DNA of 64,000 nucleotides from a virus: positions 124,001 to 188,000 of IMG/VR virus record IMGVR_UViG_3300022562_002256; one strand, 5' to 3'. Below the pieces are notes generated by a model. That model ran no database searches and was not told the DNA's origin. It worked only from the letters and a program-made list of their open reading frames with translations. Both the position numbers and the translations under genes were made by a program. Positions 26,145-34,609 of this stretch are shown one piece after another (position 1 is the first letter of the stretch; each line of letters begins with the position of its first letter).

Positions 26145-26665
26145 CGATGCCTCCCCGTGACCGGCACGCCGTAGCGCCTGCACATCGCTACGAACTGCTC
26201 CCGCAACTCTGGCAACTCGGCGCGCGGGTAGGTTGGCGCATCGCGCCTCAGCTCCGGAACCGCCTTGCACGCGATGCGCTTCACGTCGGGCCCGAACAGG
26301 CACCGCCTCACCTCGAGCTCACGCGCCACGGCTGCAACAGCCGCCTCCAACGGAACCAGCAACCCCACCGCAGCCTGGCGCATGGTAAACACCGATCGGT
26401 CACAGAAACCATACCGCTTAAACGGTGCGGCGTCGTGCTCGTTGACCCCCCTCGCGCCCTCCGCCACCGACCCCGCCCAGGCGATGATGCCGGCCACCAG
26501 CGGGTCCTCCTTGGCTCCACGACGCCGGGCGGTGCCACAGCATCCACGCCCCTGTTTATCGCTCACGACAACACCTCCGACCACGATGCCACACGCGAGG
26601 GCGGCCACCGCGTGCCCTGCCTCATGCCGCGCGATCGACGCCAATCCGGGCTTCTTACGTGCCAT
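26141..26665 (-). CDS. zinc metallopeptidase-like (HExxH) protein
   Basis: 174 residues from ATG 26665. HEAGH at 14-18 within ASIARHEAGHAVAALACG resembles the catalytic motif of M41/FtsH-type peptidases, and a later acidic segment could supply the third zinc ligand. There is no AAA domain, so it would be a stand-alone peptidase or a pseudo-enzyme. Confidence 0.6.
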   Translation of the reverse strand: MARKKPGLASIARHEAGHAVAALACGIVVGGVVVSDKQGRGCCGTARRRGAKEDPLVAGIIAWAGSVAEGARGVNEHDAAPFKRYGFCDRSVFTMRQAAVGLLVPLEAAVAAVARELEVRRCLFGPDVKRIACKAVPELRRDAPTYPRAELPELREQFVAMCRRYGVPVTGRHR

Positions 26666-26697
26666 GTGTGGCACCATAACCACGGCCGAGCCGCGTG

Positions 26698-27012
26698 TCA
26701 GCCGTACACCGGCCGCATCTGCTCGTCGAACCTCGGCGGCTTCCCCTTGAGGGCTTCACGCACCTGCCGAGCCGACCACTGGTCAGGCATGACATCCCAT
26801 TCGCACAGCACCAACATGCGGTTGATCTGCAGCAGTTGCGCCGCCGTGAAGCGATCATTGAACGACTCGGCGGTGGCGTCCATGTTGGAGCGCAACAGGC
26901 GGATTTCCTCCGCCCCCGTGAGCACCTCGCCGTCCACAACCAACCTGCCCCGTTCGACTCTGTTCTTGGCCTTGTCCATGATCGCACTCAGCTTGCACGA
27001 TCCATGCCACAT
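26698..27012 (-). CDS. small helical unknown protein
   Basis: 104 residues from ATG 27012 with CAGGAG upstream. Central segment VERGRLVVDGEVLTGAEEI followed by helices. Not recognised. Confidence 0.6.
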   Translation of the reverse strand: MWHGSCKLSAIMDKAKNRVERGRLVVDGEVLTGAEEIRLLRSNMDATAESFNDRFTAAQLLQINRMLVLCEWDVMPDQWSARQVREALKGKPPRFDEQMRPVYG

Positions 27013-27029
27013 GGCGACGTCACTCCTGG

Positions 27030-27125
27030 TCAGTCGCTGGCTCCGGCACCACGTCGATCCGTACCCGCTCGATCCGTGCCGCGCCCCCGGTCCACCTCGA
27101 CCTGCGACCCGTAGGTGAAGCACAT
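27030..27125 (-). CDS. 31-residue small protein, first in leftward operon
   Basis: ATG 27125 with GGAGAG upstream; the frame ends 18 nt before the next gene. Low-complexity arginine/aspartate-rich. Support is only position and ribosome site. Confidence 0.4.
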   Translation of the reverse strand: MCFTYGSQVEVDRGRGTDRAGTDRRGAGASD

Positions 27126-27521
27126 CACCCCATTATTTCTCTCCGGTGCCCGTGCTTGCGTGGCGTCCCACCCCCGCGAGGGTGGCCATCGGCGTTGCCT
27201 CGCCTTGCGTGTTTCGATGCGCCGGAGTGCTCCACGCACCCACGCCCATGCGAGGCGCCACCATGGCGCCGGCGGGGCGCTGCTGGCGACCCACGGTAGG
27301 GCGACCCGCTCACAACGTCTCAGCCCTTAACGAGTCAGCCCTCTCACTCGCTCAGGCCACGATGCGTGCACGGGCACCCTTTCAAAATGGCGCCCACCAT
27401 CCGGGCGAGGCCGCGCGGTCGTCGATCGACTCGTCCGACCACGGCGCGGGCGTGTTCAGTATTGACTGTGGCTTGACGCGCGCGGCGCGGCGACCCACCT
27501 TCCCACCATGCGAGGTGCCCC
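27126..27521. other. divergent intergenic region
   Basis: About 395 nt between leftward and rightward genes. I see no credible gene; reading frames through it have poor codon pattern. It should hold the promoters for both sides, but no GG-N10-GC site with the CAC box is present. An AATAAT stretch before 27125 is a weak -10 candidate. Confidence 0.4.
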
Positions 27522-28148
27522 TTGAAGCGTCGCTCCGCGCAACTCGCGATCGTCGACCTTGGCGCGCCGGCGCCGTCTACCTGCCGGCTGTGCGGGGCGC
27601 CAAACAAGCCCAGGTGTCCTTACTGCGAGAATGTTCTTCTGCGCCCCGGCTCTGCATCGTGGCGACGGTGGACGCGCGGGCTCATGGCGACCATGCAGAG
27701 CCGGCTGCGAGACGCCGGTCTCCACGGGCTCATCGCTGACACGGCGTCGGCTCTCTTCGCGGGGACGAGCGTTCCTGACGTTGCGATGCCACACATCAGC
27801 GACATCGCCGCGCAACCCATCTCCGTGCGGGCGTATTGGCTCCTGGTCGACCGGGCGGTGATGCGCAGTCACTTCCTGCGCATCGCATGGGACCGCGGTC
27901 TGCCGGGGGCCGAAGCCGAGGGGTGGGCGGAACGGCTCGCGGACATGTGGACCGAAGAGCAGGCGAGGACCCGTGTGCGCGTGGAAGCGCCAGCGTTGCG
28001 GCTGCGTGTCGAAGTGCCGACGACGGGCGCGCGGGTGGTGCTCGATGATGATCTGGCACGGGCGGAGGCAGAGCGGCTTGCGGCAGAAGAAGCCGACCAC
28101 GCCGCGCGCGGCGTGGGGCAGTTGAGGGTCCTGACGCCGACCGCCTGA
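27522..28148 (+). CDS. zinc-ribbon protein with coiled-coil tail
   Basis: 208 residues from TTG 27522 with GAGG upstream. CRLCGAPNKPRCPYC is a compact zinc ribbon; the middle is helical and the last 40 residues (ARAEAERLAAEEADHAARG) form a coiled coil. Not recognised. Convergent with the next leftward gene. Confidence 0.6.
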   Translation: MKRRSAQLAIVDLGAPAPSTCRLCGAPNKPRCPYCENVLLRPGSASWRRWTRGLMATMQSRLRDAGLHGLIADTASALFAGTSVPDVAMPHISDIAAQPISVRAYWLLVDRAVMRSHFLRIAWDRGLPGAEAEGWAERLADMWTEEQARTRVRVEAPALRLRVEVPTTGARVVLDDDLARAEAERLAAEEADHAARGVGQLRVLTPTA

Positions 28149-28154
28149 CGGTGG

Positions 28155-28494
28155 TCACCGCGAGCGGATCACACGCCTGCGTGGGCGCGCCGCTGATCTT
28201 TTCAATTCGGCCAGAGCCCCTTCAAGGGCGCGGAGTCGTTCCTCGGCGCGATCGGCACGTTCCTCCGCCTTCTCGAGATCCTCGTCGGCCTCACGCAAAC
28301 GCATCTCGGCCCGCCGCGCGAAATGCGCCGCGAGGACGCAGCCGCCGCTGGCCGTTCGGGCCGTCGAAACGGATCATCCGGTGGTTGGAAGCGGGGGTGG
28401 TGGTCCCGTCCGCGTTCTCGCGCGAGGGGACCACTACGGTGATCGCGGTGTTGTCGTGACGGCGATGAGGACGGCGAGGATTATTGGCGTTCAT
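28155..28494 (-). CDS. small protein with coiled-coil end, frameshift or two overlapping genes
   Basis: ATG 28494 opens a frame (NANNPRRPHRR..MIRFDGPNG) that stops at 28291. In the +1 frame EMRLREADEDLEKAEERADR continues as an obvious coiled coil to 28155. Either one base is extra in the assembly near 28305-28320, or a second gene starts at ATG 28304. The ATG 28494 lies 16 nt after the -12 G upstream. Confidence 0.5.
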
Positions 28495-28507
28495 GTCTAG
28501 ACCATCT

Positions 28508-28523
28508 AGCACGTGCCGTGCCA
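28508..28523 (-). promoter_or_regulatory. -24/-12 (sigma-54-like) site
   Basis: TGGCACGGCACGTGCT, GG-N10-GC, facing left; ATG 28494 is 16 nt after the -12 G. The next 227 nt up to 28750 hold no convincing gene. Confidence 0.55.
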
Positions 28524-28749
28524 AGACCGCCGCTCACTGAGCGCGTGTGGCGGCATGCGAGGCGAGGCAGCACTGCTACACGGCCTTGCGTCGGAGTCGT
28601 GTCGCGCCTCGCGCGCAACAACTGCGCGGCCGAATCCGGGATGTTCTGGATACGCAAGGGGTGTGCCGTTCGTAGACCGGCGTGTTCGATGCCGAAAGCG
28701 AACGGTGCGCCGGCGTTGCGCGCTTCGCGCAAACCGTTCGTGCGATGTT

Positions 28750-29982
28750 CTACATCCGGGGACTGCCTGTTCGCACTGGCGCCAGTGCGGACGCCAGCGT
28801 GGCAACCAACTCGCCGAGCCATGCGGAGGCGGCCAATTGCGCGTCCTCCGCGCTGGCAAACGAGGCGGGATGGGTGACATCACCCGCGCTCAATTTCCAA
28901 CGACCAGGGTCGAAGTATGCTCGCTGGACATCAACGCATATCGGGCCGACTGTGGCCCGATAGCCCACCTGCCGCCCATCCCACCGCATCTCCTCCCAGG
29001 CAAAAGCGCGATCACCCCCAGCGATGATGATCGATGGCGGCTTGGCGGCCTTGCTGCAGTCGCCGACTGCGGCTCTGCGTGCCTGGATGTCGCCACCCAG
29101 CAGCTCGGTGAGGCGCTGGTAGGGATCACCGTTGTGGGTGACGACCTCGGAAAAGCCAGCCGCCGCCGAGTGCCCGCCACCCCCGAACCGCTTGGCAATG
29201 GCCGCGACATTCACCCCGGCGTGGGATCGCAGTGCCCAGTCGAGCATCACCCCCTCTGACTCGTGGCGGTAGGCGAAGGAAGCCACGATATCGGCGTCGT
29301 GGATGACGTCACACACCTCCGACCGGACATCGTAGTCGGAGACCACTGCCACCCGGTGCCCGCCCACGACAAGCCGGACGGCGGTGGCGGCTGCACGCGT
29401 CACGCGTGCAGCCGCCTTGTCGGCCAAGATGGGCCCAATGTTGTCGAGAAGCGGCATAGCGCCGCTGAGCCCAAGCTCGAGAAGGCGCGGGAGTGGCACA
29501 AACTTGAGGGCGAGTGTCAAGGCGTAGGCGCGGTCCCAGTCCGGGTCACCCCGTTGCCACGTGTCGTAGATGCCCACAAGCCGAGCGAACTCATCGATGC
29601 GGTGAGGCACGTCGCGTCGACCCCGAATTTGCGTCCACGCACGAGCGGCGAGAACCGCCCCACTCACACCGGGCTCCGTGGCCTCGTCGGCAAAGACACC
29701 ACGGTCCCCGAACGCAGCCACAATATCTGCAGCGCCCTTGTGGTGGTCGAGGACCACGGCTCCCGCATCGACGAAATCGCGGATGCGCTCGCGAGGAGGC
29801 GTCATGTCACAGAAGAGCAAGCCCGGTTCTGCCACAATGTCGCGATGAGCCGCGGAGGCGTAGTGGACAGCACGTACCCTTGCCGTCGGCAGAGCATCCA
29901 TCAAGATGAGCGCCGATGCGTGGCCATCGGCGCAGTCCGCATGCACCACGATGGTGGTAACGCCCAACTCGTCAAGCATCAT
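28750..29982 (-). CDS. DHH-family phosphoesterase
   Basis: 410 residues from ATG 29982 (AGGAGG upstream). HADCADGHASALI, VVLDHHKGA with DHH at 79-81, and GGGGHSAAAGF near 290 are the DHH and DHHA1 motifs of RecJ/NrnA-type metal-dependent phosphoesterases. Likely substrates are single-stranded DNA, nanoRNA or cyclic dinucleotides; a role against nucleotide second-messenger defence is possible but unproven. About 100 C-terminal residues beyond DHHA1 are unassigned. Confidence 0.85.
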   Translation of the reverse strand: MMLDELGVTTIVVHADCADGHASALILMDALPTARVRAVHYASAAHRDIVAEPGLLFCDMTPPRERIRDFVDAGAVVLDHHKGAADIVAAFGDRGVFADEATEPGVSGAVLAARAWTQIRGRRDVPHRIDEFARLVGIYDTWQRGDPDWDRAYALTLALKFVPLPRLLELGLSGAMPLLDNIGPILADKAAARVTRAAATAVRLVVGGHRVAVVSDYDVRSEVCDVIHDADIVASFAYRHESEGVMLDWALRSHAGVNVAAIAKRFGGGGHSAAAGFSEVVTHNGDPYQRLTELLGGDIQARRAAVGDCSKAAKPPSIIIAGGDRAFAWEEMRWDGRQVGYRATVGPICVDVQRAYFDPGRWKLSAGDVTHPASFASAEDAQLAASAWLGELVATLASALAPVRTGSPRM

Positions 29983-30097
29983 CGGTCCTCCTGTCAGCGA
30001 TGCGCTGCCGAAGTTGATCGTGAGTCGGCGGCTCCACAATGGCGCGCGGGCCGAGCGAGGTGACGAGGCGGGGTCGGGTGGTCGTCGTGGTAGGCAT
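29972..30097 (-). CDS. 41-residue small protein
   Basis: ATG 30097, 16 nt after the -12 G of the site at 30111; the stop overlaps the start of the DHH gene. Threonine- and arginine-rich. Probably leads translation into the DHH gene. Confidence 0.55.
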   Translation of the reverse strand: MPTTTTTRPRLVTSLGPRAIVEPPTHDQLRQRIADRRTDDA

Positions 30098-30110
30098 GCT
30101 AGACTTGGGG

Positions 30111-30126
30111 TGCACTTTCCGTGCCG
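30111..30126 (-). promoter_or_regulatory. -24/-12 (sigma-54-like) site
   Basis: CGGCACGGAAAGTGCA, GG-N10-GC, facing left into 30097 and the DHH gene. Confidence 0.6.
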
Positions 30127-30150
30127 AGCGATGTCGTACGCGCCCGATTG

Positions 30151-30719
30151 TTATGCGGCCTTGCGGGCCGTGGCGCGGGTGCCTGCCGACATCCCCAGGT
30201 GCACATCGAGCGCTGGGCGGGGCTGCCTGCCGATCTCGCGCCACCAACGCATTCTGGCGGCCAGGCATCCGCCGGGCTCCTCAAAGTCATGGTTTCCGCC
30301 CCGCCCCTCAAGAGCTAGTGCGTTTAGTTCGGCATGTGTAATCCCTCGCCTACCTTGTCGGCCCCACCCGACTGCGCAAACGCTCTGCGCGCGGTCGTCG
30401 GTTACGAGGAACCCGTCCATGTTTTCGTGCCAGCGGGATCCGATACGGATCCCGCCGGGCGCCCGAAGCCACTCGGGCCAGGCCGTCCAGATTCGGAGCG
30501 CGCGGCGCTCGCCAAGCGACTCGACGTGCTCGACAACGCCGTCTAGAAGCGAATCTCCGGGCTCGACCTCACCCGCGTGGATCACGCGCTGCACGCGCGT
30601 GAAGCCGCGGTCGTCGATGGGGCCCACCGGTAGCACGTGGAGTGTCGTCAAGTCGACACTCCGGCCGCCATCGAAATGGATCCGCACGGCTCTGCCATGC
30701 GTCCAGCGCAGGTGTACAT
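30151..30719 (-). CDS. unknown protein, start in another frame (frameshift)
   Basis: A ribosome site AAGGAG precedes ATG 30719, but that frame ends after 22 codons; the long frame (RAVRIHFDGGRSVDLTTLHV..PVGPIDDRGFTRVQ to 30151) lies -1 to it and has no good start. One missing base just after the ATG would give a protein of about 188 residues. No family recognised. Confidence 0.55.
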
Positions 30720-30757
30720 TCGAACTCTCCTTTGGCTGCCTTAGTCCGCCGCTCTCA

Positions 30758-30773
30758 TGCACGTGGCGTGCCA
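30758..30773 (-). promoter_or_regulatory. -24/-12 (sigma-54-like) site
   Basis: TGGCACGCCACGTGCA, GG-N10-GC, facing left; a leader of about 27-30 nt with ribosome site follows. Confidence 0.6.
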
Positions 30774-30777
30774 ACGA

Positions 30778-31113
30778 CTACCGCACCCGCACCTCCGCCC
30801 AGGAGTCATGACACCCCGGCGCGGTCAGGTCGACGCCCCGCCCGTTCACGACACGACCGTGGACCGCCGCAATTGCGTGCAGTCGGCTCATCGCCGCTTC
30901 CGTGGTGGCATACCACCACAGCGTTTCGCCGCGCCAAGTGGCATACCTCATGGCCAGAACCGCGCCGCCCTGTGGGCGCAGCCGAACGTCGACCCCCTCG
31001 TCACAGAGGAGAACGGGATCCCCGCTCCGCCGCGCGCGCTCGGCCGCGATCTCGACCTCAAGGCGGGCCAACTCATCAAGCGACATACCTACAAGATTAC
31101 CTACAAGACTCAT
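30778..31113 (-). CDS. unknown protein
   Basis: 111 residues from ATG 31113 with AGGAAG. N-terminal helix (SLDELARLEVEIAAERARR) then a beta-rich part (LLCDEGVDVRLRPQG..YATW). Not recognised. Confidence 0.6.
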   Translation of the reverse strand: MSLVGNLVGMSLDELARLEVEIAAERARRSGDPVLLCDEGVDVRLRPQGGAVLAMRYATWRGETLWWYATTEAAMSRLHAIAAVHGRVVNGRGVDLTAPGCHDSWAEVRVR

Positions 31114-31496
31114 CGTGATTCTTCCTCGACGTGCCGCCACCGCTCCTCTGTGGTGACCCACCACGCCCACCCTGAGCGCTGGACCTCGCGCTCGAGGAAG
31201 CGCTCTTTCGCAGCTTCCGCCCGCTGCTCGGCGGTCTTGACGGCGGCCATGATGAGATCGTGCTCCTCCTTCGCGAGAGCTCGGCCCGGGGGAAGGAGCC
31301 GCTTGCGCTGAACGCGCAGGTCAACAAGCGCGCGTTCAAACCGGCGCTTGGCACGACGTGCACGACGTGCTCGACGTCGTGCTTGCGGTGCCCAGTAATC
31401 GTGCGCACCCGGATCATCACGCTCAGGCTCATGGTGTCGGCGCAAGCCCCCACGGCCCGGACGAGCCGCATAATGGGTCACGATCAAGTTGCTCAT
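31110..31496 (-). CDS. basic protein with central coiled coil
   Basis: 128 residues from ATG 31496. Residues 38-110 are rich in R/K/E (RRARRARRAKRRFERALVDL) and likely a long helix. End overlaps the next start (ATGA). Possibly nucleic-acid-binding. Confidence 0.6.
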   Translation of the reverse strand: MSNLIVTHYAARPGRGGLRRHHEPERDDPGAHDYWAPQARRRARRARRAKRRFERALVDLRVQRKRLLPPGRALAKEEHDLIMAAVKTAEQRAEAAKERFLEREVQRSGWAWWVTTEERWRHVEEESR

Positions 31497-31780
31497 ATCG
31501 CTCCTTTCCGCGTCTCTTCAACCAAAGCCGCCGCTCTCGCGGCGTGACTCTCCCACCCAATTCCATCGGCCATGAAGCCGACGATCGCGTATAGAAGCGC
31601 CGACAAGGCCGGCGCGTCCAGGGTGATGTCGTACGCGAGGGCGTTCATGTCGACCTCGCTGTAGTCCGCCCGCCGCTCGAGCCACCGCTCCACGCGTTCC
31701 ACAGCCTCAGCCACAAGGGGCTCGGCGGCGAGTGCGCTCTGCGCCGCGATCACGCGGCGCGCCGTGTCGGCGAGGGTCAT
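31493..31780 (-). CDS. small helical unknown protein
   Basis: 95 residues from ATG 31780; overlaps both neighbours by 4 nt. Helical, acidic; no motif. Confidence 0.6.
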   Translation of the reverse strand: MTLADTARRVIAAQSALAAEPLVAEAVERVERWLERRADYSEVDMNALAYDITLDAPALSALLYAIVGFMADGIGWESHAARAAALVEETRKGAI

Positions 31781-32277
31781 CGCGTCCTCTGGCCGCGCCG
31801 TGCCTTGCACGCCGAGACCGCCCATCGGCATCGCCGCTCACGGCGGGTAGAGATGCGCATCTCCGGGACCGGAGCGCAAACCTGGTCAGACTCGGGCTCC
31901 CGCTCGGGCTCAGGGATGAAAAACCGATAAGATGACGACGTCGCCCCGAACAGCGCGCCAGCCATGCGGCCAGCCACGCGCCCCTCCACGCACACGCCGT
32001 GGGCGAACACGGCCTCCGAGCTGGTCTGGGTCAGACCATACCTCCCACTATAGACGCTGATTTTTTGGATCAACACTTGCGGCTGCGCCGCGAGCCACTC
32101 GCGCACGGCAGGCCACGATGAGCCAAACATCGCGGCGTCCAGTTCGAGCCACGACCCTTGTCGGTCGACCCCCGTTGCCACCTTGGACAGGCTGCCCGCG
32201 GGCAGCCTGTACTCCGCCTCGATGGCAGCGTAGTACGCTGCCCGAGCCGCTATCACGAAGGAAAGATTTGCTTCCAT
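31777..32277 (-). CDS. unknown protein
   Basis: 166 residues from ATG 32277 (AGAGAG upstream). N-terminal helix AARAAYYAAIEAEYRL, beta-rich middle, basic C-terminus. The reading frame is open further upstream, but that part belongs to the preceding gene; the promoter-like site between the two supports this start. Confidence 0.65.
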   Translation of the reverse strand: MEANLSFVIAARAAYYAAIEAEYRLPAGSLSKVATGVDRQGSWLELDAAMFGSSWPAVREWLAAQPQVLIQKISVYSGRYGLTQTSSEAVFAHGVCVEGRVAGRMAGALFGATSSSYRFFIPEPEREPESDQVCAPVPEMRISTRRERRCRWAVSACKARRGQRTR

Positions 32278-32299
32278 TGGTCTCTCTAGTTGTTTTGTA

Positions 32300-32315
32300 T
32301 GCACGTGCCGTGCCA
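32300..32315 (-). promoter_or_regulatory. -24/-12 (sigma-54-like) site
   Basis: TGGCACGGCACGTGCA, GG-N10-GC, facing left; leader of about 12 nt to ATG 32277. Confidence 0.6.
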
Positions 32316-32324
32316 CGGGTGCGC

Positions 32325-32778
32325 TCACCCGTCTCTGAGTTTCATAAGCGCGCGGTCGTCCACACCGACCGCGCTGATGACGATGAGTCCTCGCTCGGCG
32401 CACCGCAGCGCGAAGGCGAGACGGTCCTCGAGCGTCGAATCGTTCAACAAGGGCACTGAGAGCATAGAGCGCACGCAACTCGTCATTTTTCACCAGCGCG
32501 AGATCTTGCGCGGGCCTCAGCGGGATGACTCCACGGATCCCGTGGAGCGGGTCAACGGTGGTTCGGTCGCGGTGGGCTGGCAGACCGAATTCGCACTGTT
32601 CGAAGGGGCAGTGAGCACCCCCGTGCCACGCCGCGTCGTGCCCATCGCGCGGCTCGAAAGAGCGACCGAGGGCGACCTCCGAGTCACGGCAGTCGCCGCA
32701 CAGGTCGGCCCCCGAATCGAGAGCCCCGCTCGCGAGCCGGTCACATCCGTTCGCACACATGGTCGTCCAGATATTCAT
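32325..32778 (-). CDS. zinc-finger protein, probable frameshift
   Basis: ATG 32778 with AGGTGGG. CANGC and CGDC near the start suggest zinc binding. The frame reads into the next gene unless it shifts +1 near 32440, where YALSALVERFD joins LEDRLAFALRCAERGLIVIS and stops at 32325, just before the next promoter-like site. The assembly probably has one extra base. Confidence 0.55.
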
Positions 32779-32786
32779 TTTCCCAC

Positions 32787-33116
32787 CTATAAAAGGCGCA
32801 CTTCGTGCGCCACAAGGCGACGCGCCTCGTCGCCTTCGCGCGTACGCGCCGCGACCAAGGCGGCGATGCGACCGCGGGCCGCGCCGAGCGTCGTGGCGTC
32901 AACCTGGGCTCGAGCCCAGAGTGCGTCGCTTTCGGCGTCCCAGGCAGCCTGGGCGCCGAGGTCGTCGGCGGGTGCGCCAGGGAACAGGGGCCGCGGTCGG
33001 GCGGCGAGCCACTCAAAATGGGTGGTCCGAGCATACGCTCGGACTAGGTGCGCGGTCTTTGCGTCGAGGCGATGCGCTCGGCGGCGGCGGCGGAGTCGGC
33101 GTGCTCTGGGGTTCAT
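32787..33116 (-). CDS. arginine-rich unknown protein
   Basis: 109 residues from ATG 33116, 15 nt after the -12 G upstream. Strongly basic N-terminus and alanine-rich helices. No motif. Confidence 0.6.
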   Translation of the reverse strand: MNPRARRLRRRRRAHRLDAKTAHLVRAYARTTHFEWLAARPRPLFPGAPADDLGAQAAWDAESDALWARAQVDATTLGAARGRIAALVAARTREGDEARRLVAHEVRLL

Positions 33117-33128
33117 GTCCTGCTGTCT

Positions 33129-33144
33129 TGCACTGTCCGTGCCA
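33129..33144 (-). promoter_or_regulatory. -24/-12 (sigma-54-like) site
   Basis: TGGCACGGACAGTGCA, GG-N10-GC, facing left; ATG 33116 follows 15 nt after the -12 G. Confidence 0.6.
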
Positions 33145-33256
33145 TCGTGGCGCGGCAACCGCACGGCGCGCTGGTCGTGTGCGGCCTTACGGTGGCGGAT
33201 CGGCGTCGATCCACGCCGTGTCAATGATTTTGGGCACTTAGCCGCGCCGGCGGGGC

Positions 33257-33359
33257 GTGGCATGTTGCCACACCGTGGCAGACCGCCACACGTCGCAGAA
33301 CCAGCACTCAAGTGGCTGCCAGCACGCGGTCCTGGAACAAATCCGTGGCAGAACGCCAC
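33257..33359. repeat. three GTGGC-N5-GCCAC palindromes
   Basis: At 33257-33271, 33275-33289 and 33345-33359. The first two centres are 18 nt apart. They look like operator or activator-binding sites upstream of the leftward promoter at 33129. Confidence 0.5.
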
Positions 33360-33435
33360 AACCAATACTGAACACGGCGCCGGGGAGAGCGGGAACACCA
33401 CGCCCTCACGCCCCACCGCCCGCGCGCTTCTTGCG

Positions 33436-33600
33436 TTTAGCCGGCAGAATTTACCGGCACCTGCTGACAGCCGGTTGAGCGCTAGATCGTGCGTGCCGAC
33501 GTGAGCGGATTCACCGACTCGGCAAAATCGACGCGCAAACGGTGCGCCAAGGGGCGATAGTCCAGAATCGTGGAGCGGGCTGTTCGCCCCGAATTGTGCC
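33436..33600 (-). repeat. dispersed intergenic repeat, copy 2
   Basis: Read leftward, this matches 46700-46880 over about 130-160 nt with many substitutions. It includes the core palindrome GCCGGCAGAATTTACCGGC at 33440-33458 and a following TTTGCGCGTCGATTTTG block. Non-coding; lies upstream of -24/-12 sites in both places. Confidence 0.55.
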
Positions 33601-33644
33601 GCAAACGCAAGAGCGCACGCGGAGACGTCCCTCCCCTCGCCAAG

Positions 33645-33660
33645 TGGCACGGTGCGTGCA
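33645..33660 (+). promoter_or_regulatory. -24/-12 (sigma-54-like) site
   Basis: TGGCACGGTGCGTGCA, GG-N10-GC, facing right; ATG 33674 is 16 nt after the -12 G. Confidence 0.6.
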
Positions 33661-33673
33661 AGTAGGTTTGGAC

Positions 33674-33919
33674 ATGAACAACAACGCCGCCGCCACCATC
33701 GCCCACCTTGACGCCGCCGAGCTCACCCTGGTTCGTGAGCTGGCCAGCCTCAACGCCGACCTTCGCGCCCATGCGGCAAGCGCGGGCCCCATGTGGCTCG
33801 CCGCCACCCGCAACACCAAGGCGGGCCTGGAGAGTGCGCTCCGCCAGACCAGGATCACCCGTCGCCGGGCGGTCGCCGAGTGGAACAGGCAAGAAGCCAT
33901 CCGAGAGGGCGACCTGTAG
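33674..33919 (+). CDS. small helical unknown protein
   Basis: 81 residues from ATG 33674. Alanine-rich helices (TIAHLDAAELTLVRELASL) and a basic C-terminal helix. Probably nearly leaderless. Confidence 0.65.
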   Translation: MNNNAAATIAHLDAAELTLVRELASLNADLRAHAASAGPMWLAATRNTKAGLESALRQTRITRRRAVAEWNRQEAIREGDL

Positions 33920-33942
33920 AGCTGAAAGGGGGCGCGCTTCGG

Positions 33943-33971
33943 TTGACGGCGCCGCCGAGCCCCCTTATGAT
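33943..33971 (+). promoter_or_regulatory. sigma-70-type promoter
   Basis: TTGACG at 33943-33948, a 17-nt spacer and TATGAT at 33966-33971: five of six matches in both boxes. ATG 33978 lies 7 nt after the -10 box, so this transcript would also be leaderless. Confidence 0.55.
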
Positions 33972-33977
33972 CGGGGT

Positions 33978-34340
33978 ATGGCAAACGGGGCCGTCGTGGG
34001 TGGGGGTACAGCCGCCGGGGATTGGATAGGATGGCTGATACTGGGATGCTTGGCCTTGGTGGGGGGGGTGTGGCTCGCCGCCCACCTCGCAGCGCACTGG
34101 GAAGACATCGCTCACTGGTGGCGGATCCGCCGTTACGCTCTCCGACATGCCGACAGACTCCTTACCGAGTCCCGGGCTTACGACGTGCTGCAAGCCACCA
34201 TTCGCCGTCTCACCGCTGAGAGGGAGGCGCTCCACCGCGAGATTGAACATCTTACCGCCGAAAACGCTGGGCAGCGCCGCCTTCTTGAAGAGGGGGACCA
34301 CAACCGGATCAGCGTGTTCCGTGTCGAGAGCCTCCGGTGA
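33978..34340 (+). CDS. membrane protein with coiled-coil tail (spanin-like?)
   Basis: 120 residues from ATG 33978. One membrane segment at about 15-35 (WIGWLILGCLALVGGVWLAA) and a C-terminal coiled coil (AEREALHREIEHLTAENAG). The layout is like an inner-membrane spanin or other small lysis protein, but could be any phage membrane protein. Confidence 0.6.
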   Translation: MANGAVVGGGTAAGDWIGWLILGCLALVGGVWLAAHLAAHWEDIAHWWRIRRYALRHADRLLTESRAYDVLQATIRRLTAEREALHREIEHLTAENAGQRRLLEEGDHNRISVFRVESLR

Positions 34341-34543
34341 GCGCGCATAGAGACGACCAACTGGCGACGTGTCACGACCATCGCAGCGTGTTCCGTGAGC
34401 GGCCGGCAAACTTCGATGAGTTGGTCGCGTTCGAGCGGCGGATGCTCGAGACACGTGGCTGGGTCCAATTCGTCGACGACCACAACCGGGCGCAGCGGGT
34501 CTACCTGTCGTCGCGGCGCCCGGCGCCACCCGCAAAGAAGTAG
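34337..34543 (+). CDS. small unknown protein
   Basis: 68 residues from GTG 34337, overlapping the upstream stop. No membrane segment or lipobox, so it is not an obvious Rz1 partner. Confidence 0.55.
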   Translation: MSAHRDDQLATCHDHRSVFRERPANFDELVAFERRMLETRGWVQFVDDHNRAQRVYLSSRRPAPPAKK

Positions 34544-34609
34544 GGCAGCAACGCCGTCGGTCTTGCCAGGCTTGACAGCCGGGCGGATCGCGCTAGTTAG
34601 AGCGGCAGC

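Larger units (their letters stand above)
33145..33644. other. gene-free divergent regulatory region
   Basis: About 500 nt between two outward-facing -24/-12 sites. It contains three GTGGC-N5-GCCAC palindromes and an inverted copy of a repeat also present at 46700-46880. No reading frame here has the codon pattern of the neighbours. Confidence 0.5.

Noticed and set aside
27470-27484. GG-N10-GC before the gene at 27522
   Set aside because: Lacks the CAC box and the usual spacing; expected by chance in such GC-rich DNA.
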